Positions 1 through 5,769 of a stretch of DNA of 6,724 nucleotides are shown piece after piece. This DNA is from AWTP1-9 sp035703165 (GTDB taxonomy: Bacteria > Bacteroidota > Bacteroidia > Chitinophagales > Chitinophagaceae). The notes under the pieces are model-generated. The model searched no databases. It was not told the origin of the DNA and worked only from the letters and a program-made list of their open reading frames with translations. The translations under genes were made by a program, and so were the position numbers. The stretch's first letter is position 1. Every line of letters starts with the position of its first letter. The DNA is taken from the NCBI GenBank assembly GCA_035703165.1, contig DASSYR010000095.1:1-6724 (forward strand), in the 5' to 3' direction.

Positions 1-1815
1 TCTTTTTATGCAATTAACGAGGTGTTCAATAAACGGGTGAATACTGCAGAAGCAATTTGTAAGGATATTTTAACCAGGCCATTTGAATTTAACATAAACG
101 AAGAAGTAACATTGGATGGGGCTAAGTTGCCTTATGCCAAAGATGAGACTGAATTGAGGGAAACCTGGAGACGTCGTTTAAAATATATGACGCTGGAACG
201 TTATGTGGATTTATTAGAAACACAAGAAAAAAACAAAGGCAAAGAAGGATTTACTCAAAAAACCAATGCAGAATTGGAAAAAGAAGCCAGGGAAAAAGTT
301 ATCAAAGCGATAGACAAAATTTTTAGCCGTTTGCGTAATCAATTTGTCGAAGAAGAAAGATTTAATGTTTTGGTTAACGAAATAGCTACCACCATGGATC
401 CCCACACCACTTTTTTTCCCCCGAAAGAAAAAAGAGCTTTTGATGAAAGTATGAGTGGGCGTTTTTATGGTATCGGAGCCTCCTTGAGGGAAGATGACGC
501 ACAAATTAAGATAGCAACCATTGTTACTGGTGCTCCGGCATGGAAATCCGGGGCTTTACAAGTTGGTGATGCTATTTTAAAAGTAGCTCAGGGAAGCGAG
601 GAACCCCAGGATTTAACAGGGTATGCCGTAGAAGAGGCCGTTAAGTTAATTCGTGGTAAAAAAGGAACAGAGGTAAGGTTAACCGTAAAAAAAGCTGATG
701 GCATCACAAAAGTTATTTCACTTATACGCGATGAGATTGTTTTAGAAGAAACTTTTGCCCGTAGCGCTATTATCAACAGCGGAGGTAAAAAGATTGGCTA
801 TATCTATTTGCCGGAATTTTATGCTGACTGGGAAAGACCCAATGGTGCCCGTTGCTCACAAGATGTGGCGAGGGAAGTAACAAAACTTAAGCAGCAAAAC
901 GTTGACGGAATTACCATTGATTTACGAAGCAACGGTGGCGGTTCATTGTATGATGTTATACAAATGGCGGGATTATTTATAAAAGATGGTCCTATTGTGC
1001 AGGTAAAAGGAAGAGATGAAAAGGCACAAGTGCTGCCAGACAGAGACAGGTCTGTTTTATATGATGGACCCTTAGCCGTGATGGTTAATGAATTTAGTGC
1101 TTCAGCATCAGAAATTTTTGCTGCAGCTATGCAGGATTATGGCAGAGCCGTTATTATCGGCAGTTCCTCTACTTATGGTAAAGGAACTGTACAACGCAAT
1201 ATTAGCCTTAGCGGAGATAAATTGAGTGATTTATTAGCCAGCAATGGTAGCGATCTTGGCGCTTTGAAGTTAACATTGCAAAAATTCTATCGTATTAACG
1301 GAGGCACTACCCAGTTAAAGGGAGTAGCATCAGATGTGGTGGTGCCAGACCAGCTTGAATACTTAAAGATTCGTGAAAAAGACAATGAAGACGCATTGCC
1401 TTGGGATGAAATTCAAAAAGCAGATTATCAGCCCTTGCACAATTTCAATTTAGCAGCCATTAAATCTGCCAGTGAGCAAAGGGTAACCAATAATGATGCT
1501 TTTAAACTTATAAAAGAAAATGCCAAATGGCTTGCCGATGAGAACGACAAAGTTTACTCATTGCAGATAGATAAATTTCGCAGTGAAAGAAAGCAGGTTC
1601 AAGCCACTTTTAAGCAGTTAGAAAGCCTCTTGAAACGAGGAAGCAACCTTGATATAAACTTTTTGCCGGGCGAAGAAGACAAATACAAAGATGACCAGGC
1701 TAAGGCTGAACGGAGTAAGCAATGGCTTAAGAATTTGCAGAGCGATTTGCAATTAAGTGAGGCTGTAAATGTGATGAGAGATTTGATTCATCAGGGAAAT
1801 GTTGCTAAGAATTAA
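1..1815 (+). CDS. prc: Prc/Tsp-type carboxy-terminal processing peptidase, 5'-truncated
   Basis: This is a family S41 serine protease acting in the periplasm, where relatives trim or degrade proteins from their C-termini. The frame is open from base 1, so the gene starts upstream; the GTG at 22 is internal. 604 residues are visible (numbered from base 1). In order they show the end of the N-terminal helical domain, a PDZ domain at about 148-235 (GIGA; GDAILKV), the core motif IDLRSNGGGS near 306-315, the nucleophile in FSASASE (Ser368, codon 1102-1104) and the general-base lysine in YGKGTVQ (Lys394, codon 1180-1182). The FYRINGG strand and a C-terminal DUF3340-like region with LPWDEI follow. 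By recalled alignment to E. coli Prc (682 aa, Ser430/Lys455) at least about 60 residues and the signal peptide are missing. The Ser-Lys spacing is 26 rather than 25 because of a one-residue insertion before the Lys loop. A catalytically complete enzyme is expected. The gene ends about 90 bases before a strong terminator. Confidence 0.95.
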   Translation, partial: SFYAINEVFNKRVNTAEAICKDILTRPFEFNINEEVTLDGAKLPYAKDETELRETWRRRLKYMTLERYVDLLETQEKNKGKEGFTQKTNAELEKEAREKVIKAIDKIFSRLRNQFVEEERFNVLVNEIATTMDPHTTFFPPKEKRAFDESMSGRFYGIGASLREDDAQIKIATIVTGAPAWKSGALQVGDAILKVAQGSEEPQDLTGYAVEEAVKLIRGKKGTEVRLTVKKADGITKVISLIRDEIVLEETFARSAIINSGGKKIGYIYLPEFYADWERPNGARCSQDVAREVTKLKQQNVDGITIDLRSNGGGSLYDVIQMAGLFIKDGPIVQVKGRDEKAQVLPDRDRSVLYDGPLAVMVNEFSASASEIFAAAMQDYGRAVIIGSSSTYGKGTVQRNISLSGDKLSDLLASNGSDLGALKLTLQKFYRINGGTTQLKGVASDVVVPDQLEYLKIREKDNEDALPWDEIQKADYQPLHNFNLAAIKSASEQRVTNNDAFKLIKENAKWLADENDKVYSLQIDKFRSERKQVQATFKQLESLLKRGSNLDINFLPGEEDKYKDDQAKAERSKQWLKNLQSDLQLSEAVNVMRDLIHQGNVAKN

Positions 1816-1828
1816 GTTATACTAACTT
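1814..1828 (+). repeat. small inverted repeat over the prc stop codon
   Basis: AAGTTA-TAC-TAACTT has perfect 6-bp arms with a 3-base spacer and overlaps the last two bases of the TAA stop of the protease gene. It is followed only by TT then C, so it is a poor terminator. It could stabilise the 3' end of the message or be chance in AT-rich DNA. Confidence 0.3.
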
Positions 1829-1904
1829 TTCAAAAAAGGTATAATAAGGGTTAATTAAACCAGTTTATTTTATTTTTCTCAATTTTTTTGCCATCTAACA
1901 TACT

Positions 1905-1928
1905 ACGAAGCCACCCGGCTTCGTTTTT
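1905..1928 (+). terminator. intrinsic terminator after prc
   Basis: A perfect 8-bp stem ACGAAGCC/GGCTTCGT (1905-1912 and 1917-1924) has a 4-base loop ACCC and runs directly into a T run at 1924-1928. This is a classic Rho-independent terminator. It closes the protease transcript and lies only 33 bases ahead of the next start codon, so that gene's promoter must overlap or abut the terminator if it is not served by readthrough. Confidence 0.85.
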
Positions 1929-1937
1929 GTTATCCAA

Positions 1938-1945
1938 TATTTTTC
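1938..1945 (+). promoter_or_regulatory. possible -7 element of the small exported protein gene
   Basis: TATTTTTC matches 7 of 8 positions of the Bacteroidota -7 consensus TAnnTTTG and lies 16 bases before the ATG at 1962. The expected -33 position falls inside the preceding terminator stem and has no TTG, so the call rests on the -7 element and its position alone. Confidence 0.25.
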
Positions 1946-1961
1946 GCAAAACAATATTCAA

Positions 1962-2327
1962 ATGAAAAATCGAGTCACTGGCATCGTTTTTACGATACTT
2001 TTTTCTTCAGGACTGTTAGCCCAAACTAATTCAGATAAAGAGTCCTTTACTCCCGTTTCTAAGGAGATATTAATTAACATAATGCCCAATCCGGTTAAAA
2101 ATACTCGACTTGTTGTTAAATTAGAAGGGTTGTCCAATCAACAATACATTCTTCGGGTTTTTAATAATAATGGAGCCATTGCCGCAGTTGAAAAATTTAT
2201 TTCAGTTACCAGCACAGCTTTTAAAATGATTGAATTAAAGGCTGGCTTTAAAGGTTATGGCCGCATGCAATTACTTAGTGAAAGCGGTAAAGTGCTGGCC
2301 CAATCAAAATTCCTGAGTGTTGATTAG
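1962..2327 (+). CDS. small exported protein: signal peptide plus degenerate T9SS type A sorting domain
   Basis: The 121-residue product begins with a clear Sec signal peptide: basic MKNR, a hydrophobic stretch to about residue 19, and likely cleavage at LLA-QTN after residue 20. After a linker of about 20 residues comes a segment from about 39 to 121 shaped like a type IX secretion C-terminal domain. It has the opening MPNPV (41-45), a beta strand with YILRVFNNNG (62-71), and a closing strand pair GYGRMQLLSESGKVLAQSKF. That closing part resembles the usual GxYxVxL...GKxxxxKF ending, with GYGRMQL in place of the common G-V-Y pattern. Nothing lies between signal and domain, so there is no passenger enzyme. 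No Shine-Dalgarno is visible, as is usual in this phylum. The function is unknown. It may be a small surface protein, or a periplasmic Ig-like beta-sandwich that only resembles a sorting signal. It converges on the aldolase gene, with stop codons overlapping by 4 bases. Confidence 0.8.
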   Translation: MKNRVTGIVFTILFSSGLLAQTNSDKESFTPVSKEILINIMPNPVKNTRLVVKLEGLSNQQYILRVFNNNGAIAAVEKFISVTSTAFKMIELKAGFKGYGRMQLLSESGKVLAQSKFLSVD

Positions 2328-3343
2328 TTTAACTTGTTTATAAGCTCTAAGGTTTTATCAATCATGTTAGCCGTAATGTCCAAATGAAAAACCATTCGTA
2401 TTTGTGTAGGAGAAATTGCAAATACCAAAATGCCCTCAGATTTTAGTTTTTCCGCCAGTGCTTTTGCAGCGTAATTAGCCTTTACTTCAAAAATCAAAAT
2501 ATTGGTTTCTACGGGAAGTATTTGGCCTACAAACGATTTTTTAGCTAATGCCTGTGCCACAAGCTGGGCATTTTTATGGTCATCAACCAGCCGGTTTATG
2601 TTATGAGTAAGAGCATAAATACCAGCTGCTGCGAGATAGCCTGCCTGTCGCATTCCTCCCCCCAATACTTTTCTTACTCTTTTGGCCTCTTTAATAAAAG
2701 AAGTTTTTCCCAATAACAGGCTTCCTACCGGACAGCCAAGACTTTTACTAAGACAAATGGAAATGGAATCAAATATTTCTCCATATTGTTGGGGACTTTC
2801 ATTCTTTGCAACTAAGGCATTAAACAACCTTGCCCCGTCCAGATGAAGTTTAAGATTATTTTTTAGACAAATCTTCTTAATTAATTGAATTTCAGCAAAA
2901 TTATAACAACTTCCACCCCCACGGTTTGAGGTATTTTCCAAGCTCACTAAGGAAGTACGACAGCTGTGAATATCATCCGGGCTAATGGAAGCCTCAACAT
3001 CGGCTGCTGTTATCAATCCCCTTTCGCCCTCAATTAACTTAACCTGACAGCCTGAATTAAATGCTATACCGCCTCCCTCATAACGGTAAATATGAGATAA
3101 CTTATCACAAATAACTTCCTCTGCAGGTTTGGTATGAACTTTTATAGCTATCTGGTTAGTCATGGTACCTGAAGGACAAAATATAGCGGCTTCCATACCA
3201 AACATGTTGGCAATCATTTTTTCAAGCTCATTAATGGTGGGATCTTCGCTAAAAACATCATCACCAACATCTGCCTTCATCATGGCTTCCAACATGGCAG
3301 GCGATGGCTTGGTTACGGTATCGGACCGGTAGTCTATTATCAT
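2324..3343 (-). CDS. ltaE: low-specificity L-threonine aldolase
   Basis: This is a PLP-dependent fold-type I enzyme that cleaves L-threonine or L-allo-threonine to glycine and acetaldehyde in the cytoplasm. At 339 residues it has the usual family length. It opens with the family signature YRSDTVTKPS (5-14), followed by VGDDVFSEDPT (26-36). PCPSGT-like cofactor contacts appear as CPSGTMTNQ (56-64). SHIYRYEGGG carries the PLP-stacking His84, and HLDGARLFNA carries Asp169 and Arg172. LSKSLGCPVGS carries the Schiff-base Lys200, equivalent by recalled alignment to Lys197 of E. coli LtaE, and Arg316 in IRMVFH fits the substrate carboxylate site. All expected catalytic residues are present. The start is well fixed because the signature begins at residue 5. 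The gene stands alone on the minus strand, divergent from rpoD. A perfect TATATTTG -7 element ends only 4 bases before the ATG, suggesting a very short or absent leader. Glycine supply or threonine breakdown is the likely role. Confidence 0.95.
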   Translation of the reverse strand: MIIDYRSDTVTKPSPAMLEAMMKADVGDDVFSEDPTINELEKMIANMFGMEAAIFCPSGTMTNQIAIKVHTKPAEEVICDKLSHIYRYEGGGIAFNSGCQVKLIEGERGLITAADVEASISPDDIHSCRTSLVSLENTSNRGGGSCYNFAEIQLIKKICLKNNLKLHLDGARLFNALVAKNESPQQYGEIFDSISICLSKSLGCPVGSLLLGKTSFIKEAKRVRKVLGGGMRQAGYLAAAGIYALTHNINRLVDDHKNAQLVAQALAKKSFVGQILPVETNILIFEVKANYAAKALAEKLKSEGILVFAISPTQIRMVFHLDITANMIDKTLELINKLN

Positions 3344-3347
3344 TTTT

Positions 3348-3355
3348 CAAATATA
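3348..3355 (-). promoter_or_regulatory. -7 promoter element for ltaE
   Basis: Read on the minus strand this is TATATTTG, an 8/8 match to the Bacteroidota -7 consensus TAnnTTTG. It ends 4 bases before the aldolase start codon, so transcription would begin at or within a few bases of the ATG (near-leaderless). I see no good -33 TTTG at the usual 19-21-base spacing, so initiation might need an activator or the match may be fortuitous. Confidence 0.45.
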
Positions 3356-3398
3356 GTATTTGACTTAAAATAAAATTGTGATAATTTTTTGAAAATTG

Positions 3399-3415
3399 AT
3401 ACTGAATTTCAGTAT
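3399..3415. repeat. perfect palindrome, candidate operator upstream of ltaE
   Basis: ATACTGAA-T-TTCAGTAT has perfect 8-bp arms around a single central base. The form is typical of a binding site for a dimeric helix-turn-helix regulator. It lies 56-72 bases upstream of the ltaE start codon, on the far side of the ltaE -7 element, where an activator would bind. It has no T-run on either side, so it is unlikely to be a terminator. Confidence 0.55.
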
Positions 3416-3506
3416 TGTCCAAATCAGCTACAGCAAAGGATTAGGTAGCATAGTATAAATTTTTTTAATAACTGGAAAAGATAAGTTTATGCCCAAAAGA
3501 GGTTAG

Positions 3507-3515
3507 TTATCCACA
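3507..3515 (+). promoter_or_regulatory. DnaA box (perfect TTATCCACA), rpoD upstream region
   Basis: This is an exact match to the high-affinity DnaA box TTATCCACA, about 130 bases ahead of the rpoD start codon. The preceding AG gives an 11-base string, AGTTATCCACA, that recurs at 4704-4714 on the other side of rpoD. DnaA binding is inferred from sequence only. The site could serve transcriptional control or replication-linked titration. Confidence 0.5.
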
Positions 3516-3540
3516 AAAGGCTATGAGATGCAAAAACAGA

Positions 3541-3556
3541 GTTGTAAATTTGCAAC
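3541..3556. repeat. near-perfect 16-base palindrome upstream of rpoD
   Basis: GTTGTAAATTTGCAAC is palindromic apart from one T/G mismatched pair (positions 5 and 12). It contains a TTTGCA half-site at 3549-3554 that recurs at 3583-3588 and, inverted, at 3529-3534. It lies about 36 bases upstream of the putative -33 element of rpoD, a sensible place for a regulator. Confidence 0.4.
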
Positions 3557-3581
3557 TGATTCAGGGAGAAATTAACCAATA

Positions 3582-3601
3582 GTTTGCATATTTTGGCAAA
3601 C
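3582..3601. repeat. inverted repeat GTTTGC-N8-GCAAAC over the rpoD -33 region
   Basis: Perfect 6-bp arms (3582-3587 and 3596-3601) flank an 8-base spacer. The spacer contains the TTTG (3592-3595) proposed as the -33 element, so a protein bound here would compete with RNA polymerase. It shares the TTTGC half-site with the palindrome at 3541-3556. Confidence 0.4.
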
Positions 3602-3624
3602 ATTCCCTATAAATTGTACGTTTA
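3592..3624 (+). promoter_or_regulatory. putative rpoD promoter (Bacteroidota type)
   Basis: The -33 TTTG (3592-3595) is followed after 21 bases by TACGTTTA (3617-3624), which matches 7 of 8 positions of TAnnTTTG. Spacing and motif fit promoters read by the primary sigma factor of this phylum. Transcription would start near 3630, giving a leader of about 17 bases. If correct, rpoD is transcribed by its own product. Confidence 0.5.
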
Positions 3625-3647
3625 ATACTTTGTAACATTTTCACACT

Positions 3648-4505
3648 ATGAGGCAACTTAAGATTGCTACACAAATTACGAACCGGGATTCGCAGGCGGT
3701 TGAAAAGTACTTACAGGAAATTTCAAAAATCTCCATGATTACTCCTGAGGAGGAGACTGTTTTAGCACAACGTATTAAAATGGGCGACCAGAGGGCTTTA
3801 GATAAGCTCGTTCAGGCCAATTTACGTTTCGTGGTATCTGTTGCGAAACAGTATCAACACCAGGGGTTGTCTTTAAGTGACTTAATTAACGAAGGGAATC
3901 TTGGCTTAATTAAAGCCGCACAACGCTTCGATGAAACAAAAGGTTTCAAATTTATTTCTTATGCAGTATGGTGGATTCGCCAGTCCATTTTACAGGCATT
4001 GGCAGAGCAGGGAAGATTAGTCCGGCTGCCTCAAAACAAAATTGGCACTTATAATAAAGCTAATAAGGCTTATATGGCTTTTGAGCAAGAACATGAAAGA
4101 GAGCCATCAACCGAAGAATTAGCTGAAATTCTTGAAATGAGCGAAACAGAAATCAACAATATCTTTCAAAGCAACACACGTCACAGCTCGTTAGATGCCC
4201 CGGTACATGAGGCAGAAGATGTAGCTATGGGTGACTTACTGGAAGGTAGTGATGATACTGACGACGATGTTATGAAAGATTCTCTACGGAATGAAATTCG
4301 CCGTGTGCTGAAATCATTAAGCCCAAGAGAAGCAGAGATCGTTAATGCATATTTTGGGTTAGATGGTGAAAATGGAGTAACCATTGAGCAAATTGGTCAA
4401 AAATACGACCTTACCAAAGAACGCATTCGTCAGATAAAAGAAAGAGCTATCAAGCGCTTGCAAAAAGCTCGTTACAGTAATGCTTTAAAAGCATATCTGG
4501 GTTAA
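3648..4505 (+). CDS. rpoD: primary RNA polymerase sigma factor RpoD/SigA
   Basis: This is the housekeeping sigma-70 family subunit that directs core RNA polymerase to promoters. Its 285 residues match the short Bacteroidota form (sigma-ABfr type), which lacks the long acidic region 1.1. Visible regions are 1.2 at about 15-45 (AVEKYLQEISKI...ITPEEE) and 2.1-2.4 at about 50-115, including DLINEGNLGLIKAAQRFD and the KGFKFISYAVWWIRQSI segment that melts and reads the -7 element. Region 3 spans about 120-200 (GRLVRLPQNK), and region 4.2 is the helix-turn-helix VTIEQIGQKYDLTKERIRQI (244-263), which contacts the -33 element. An acidic linker, SDDTDDDV, lies at 201-208. The start MRQLKI is the conserved N-terminus of this family, and no Shine-Dalgarno precedes it. 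The gene is monocistronic, between its own promoter and a strong terminator. A DnaA box lies on each side. Confidence 0.97.
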   Translation: MRQLKIATQITNRDSQAVEKYLQEISKISMITPEEETVLAQRIKMGDQRALDKLVQANLRFVVSVAKQYQHQGLSLSDLINEGNLGLIKAAQRFDETKGFKFISYAVWWIRQSILQALAEQGRLVRLPQNKIGTYNKANKAYMAFEQEHEREPSTEELAEILEMSETEINNIFQSNTRHSSLDAPVHEAEDVAMGDLLEGSDDTDDDVMKDSLRNEIRRVLKSLSPREAEIVNAYFGLDGENGVTIEQIGQKYDLTKERIRQIKERAIKRLQKARYSNALKAYLG

Positions 4506-4533
4506 ACCATGAAGACATTTAAGGGTTAGTGAG

Positions 4534-4562
4534 AATCCCGCCGATAGTGGCGGGATTTTTTT
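4534..4562 (+). terminator. intrinsic terminator of rpoD
   Basis: A perfect 9-bp stem AATCCCGCC/GGCGGGATT (4534-4542 and 4549-4557) has a 6-base loop and a run of seven T (4556-4562). It begins 29 bases after the rpoD stop codon and isolates rpoD from trxB transcription. Confidence 0.93.
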
Positions 4563-4614
4563 GCCACAAACTTTGGATAAGCGAAGTTGAATTAAATATA
4601 AATCAGATAATTTT

Positions 4615-4650
4615 ATAGTAAGGGTACATAGCCCTCTTTTCTTTTACTAT
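4615..4650. repeat. nested inverted repeat in the rpoD-trxB spacer
   Basis: An outer pair ATAGTAA/TTACTAT (4615-4621 and 4644-4650) encloses an inner pair AGGG/CCCT (4621-4624 and 4632-4635), sharing one base. The remaining segment, CTTTTCTT-like, would be an asymmetric bulge. There is no adjacent T-run on either strand, so it is not a terminator. It may be a structured leader, a protein site or chance. Confidence 0.3.
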
Positions 4651-4668
4651 CCAATTTTTATTGTTTAA

Positions 4669-4704
4669 TGCGTTGTGTTCTGAGCGTTTGTTTTATGTAA
4701 CGCA
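4669..4704. repeat. inverted repeat TGCGTT/AACGCA abutting a DnaA box
   Basis: Perfect 6-bp arms lie at 4669-4674 and 4699-4704. In RNA the pairing could extend to 10 bp through three G-U pairs and one U-A pair, leaving a 16-base loop. The right arm touches the AGTTATCCACA string. It has no T-run and no recognised RNA family. Confidence 0.3.
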
Positions 4705-4705
4705 G

Positions 4706-4714
4706 TTATCCACA
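4706..4714 (+). promoter_or_regulatory. DnaA box (perfect TTATCCACA), trxB upstream region
   Basis: This second exact TTATCCACA in the window has the same orientation and the same preceding AG as the one at 3507-3515. It lies about 50 bases upstream of the trxB -7 element, so it could act as an upstream control site for trxB. Binding by DnaA is inferred from the motif alone. Confidence 0.5.
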
Positions 4715-4765
4715 TACGAACCATTGAGAGTAAGTTATCTGACAGCGTGTTTGCTTGTTAAATTT

Positions 4766-4773
4766 TATTTTTG
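4766..4773 (+). promoter_or_regulatory. -7 promoter element for trxB
   Basis: TATTTTTG is an 8/8 match to TAnnTTTG and lies 20 bases before the trxB ATG, giving a leader of roughly 14 bases. The nearest TTTG (4750-4753) is only 12 bases upstream, too close for a standard -33 element, so the upstream half is weak or atypical. Confidence 0.5.
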
Positions 4774-4793
4774 CTGATTAAAAATTTACAGGA

Positions 4794-5741
4794 ATGACAG
4801 AAACAGCAATTGAGAAAGTACATTGTTTAATAATAGGTTCCGGCCCGGCAGGATATACTGCGGCCATTTACGCGGCGAGAGCTAATATGAAACCGGTATT
4901 ATACCAAGGTATCCAACCGGGTGGGCAATTAACTATTACTACGGAAGTAGAAAATTATCCCGGTTACCCGGATGGCATTCAAGGTCCTGAAATGATGGTA
5001 CATTTTGAAAAGCAGGCGGCGAGAATGGGTGCGGATATCCGGTATGGTATTGCTACAAAGGTTGATTTTTCAAAGCAACCCTACAGGGTACAAATAGATG
5101 AAGAAAAATGGATTGAAGCCGATGCTGTAATAATATCTACAGGAGCTTCTGCCAAATGGCTTGGTTTGGAAAGTGAACAGAGGCTAAATGGTTTTGGTGT
5201 GAGCGCTTGTGCTGTATGCGACGGATTTTTCTTTAGAGGGAAAGAAGTAGCTATAGTAGGAGCAGGTGACACGGCTGCTGAAGAAGCATTGTATCTTTCA
5301 AAACTCTGCTCAACGGTTCATATGATTGTTCGCAGAGACCAAATGAGAGCTTCACAGGTTATGCAGGAAAGGGTGAAAAAAACAGCTAATATCAAAATAT
5401 ACTGGAATCATGATACAGAGGAGATAATTGGTGAGAATAAAACTGAGGCAGTTCGCATCAAAAACAACAAAACAGGTGAGACGCAAACTATCCCGGTGAG
5501 TGGTTTTTTTGTAGCTATTGGGCATCAACCCAATTCGGATCTTTTTAAAAGTTGGATTGATATGGATGAGGCTGGGTACATTAAAACAATACCCGGTACT
5601 TCAAAAACCAATGTTGAAGGAATATTTGCGGCAGGGGACGTACAAGATAAAATATATCGCCAGGCAGTAACCGCTGCAGGTAGCGGCTGTATGGCAGCTC
5701 TTGATGCAGAACGCTATCTTTCTGCAGCCGGATTGGTGTAG
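4794..5741 (+). CDS. trxB: thioredoxin-disulfide reductase
   Basis: This cytoplasmic FAD enzyme uses NADPH to reduce thioredoxin and so maintains thiol redox balance and ribonucleotide reductase supply. Its 315 residues match the low-molecular-weight bacterial type. Features in order are the FAD-binding GSGPAG (15-20), PGGQLTITTEVENYPGYP (42-59), ISTGASA (114-120) and the redox-active CAVC pair Cys139/Cys142 followed by DGFFFRGK. The NADPH-binding GAGDTA (156-161) comes next, then VRRDQMRAS (179-187) with the arginines that contact the NADPH 2'-phosphate. The closing FAD motif FAAGDVQDKIYRQAVTAAGSG lies at 278-298. All catalytic residues are intact. The start is the first possible one after an in-frame stop at 4779. 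GGA sits too close to the ATG to act as a Shine-Dalgarno. It is the first gene of a probable trxB-folB-TPR unit. Confidence 0.97.
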   Translation: MTETAIEKVHCLIIGSGPAGYTAAIYAARANMKPVLYQGIQPGGQLTITTEVENYPGYPDGIQGPEMMVHFEKQAARMGADIRYGIATKVDFSKQPYRVQIDEEKWIEADAVIISTGASAKWLGLESEQRLNGFGVSACAVCDGFFFRGKEVAIVGAGDTAAEEALYLSKLCSTVHMIVRRDQMRASQVMQERVKKTANIKIYWNHDTEEIIGENKTEAVRIKNNKTGETQTIPVSGFFVAIGHQPNSDLFKSWIDMDEAGYIKTIPGTSKTNVEGIFAAGDVQDKIYRQAVTAAGSGCMAALDAERYLSAAGLV

Positions 5742-5769
5742 CTTATCGTGCAACAGAATCTCTATCTTT

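Larger units (their letters stand above)
3344..3647. other. 304-base divergent regulatory region between ltaE and rpoD
   Basis: No credible coding frame is seen here. The aldolase-proximal half (3344-3480) is very AT-rich. From left to right the region holds a -7 element for ltaE (3348-3355, minus), a perfect 17-base palindrome (3399-3415), a perfect DnaA box (3507-3515), and several TTTGC/GCAAA half-sites (3529-3601), two pairs of which form inverted repeats. A putative rpoD promoter lies at 3592-3624. The density of ordered sites suggests real regulation of rpoD, ltaE or both. Confidence 0.7.
4506..4793. other. 288-base intergenic region between rpoD and trxB
   Basis: No coding frame of credible quality is visible. 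The region contains the rpoD terminator (4534-4562), a one-mismatch DnaA box on the minus strand (4572-4580, read as TTATCCAAA), and a nested inverted repeat (4615-4650). It also has an inverted repeat TGCGTT/AACGCA (4669-4704) and a perfect DnaA box (4706-4714), then the -7 element of trxB (4766-4773). It is long for a region serving one ordinary promoter, so a small RNA or DNA-level element is possible. None is recognised. Confidence 0.65.

Noticed and set aside
22..24. GTG as the start of the protease gene
   Set aside because: The frame is open and homologous upstream to base 1, and the protein would lack its signal peptide and part of the N-terminal domain. The gene is truncated by the window edge.
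214..504. Minus-strand 96-residue open frame rich in Phe and Lys
   Set aside because: It lies wholly inside the protease gene, mirrors its Lys/Glu-rich codons, has low-complexity content and no recognisable domain. It is an antisense shadow.
1849..1861. GGTT-AATTA-AACC inverted repeat as a terminator
   Set aside because: The 4-bp stem is too short and is not followed by a T-run. The strong hairpin at 1905-1924 explains termination.
3377..3384. TGTGATAA as a further DnaA box
   Set aside because: It lacks one base of the 9-base consensus (reads TTATCACA on minus), so it is not a valid box.
3505..4714. The region as a bona fide replication origin
   Set aside because: Only two perfect boxes 1.2 kb apart and one near match are present. 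There is no dense DnaA-box array and no dnaA, dnaN or gidA-type neighbour, so the evidence is insufficient to annotate oriC.
4791..4793. GGA before the trxB ATG as a Shine-Dalgarno
   Set aside because: It directly touches the start codon, far too close for ribosome positioning, and the neighbouring genes also lack Shine-Dalgarno sites.
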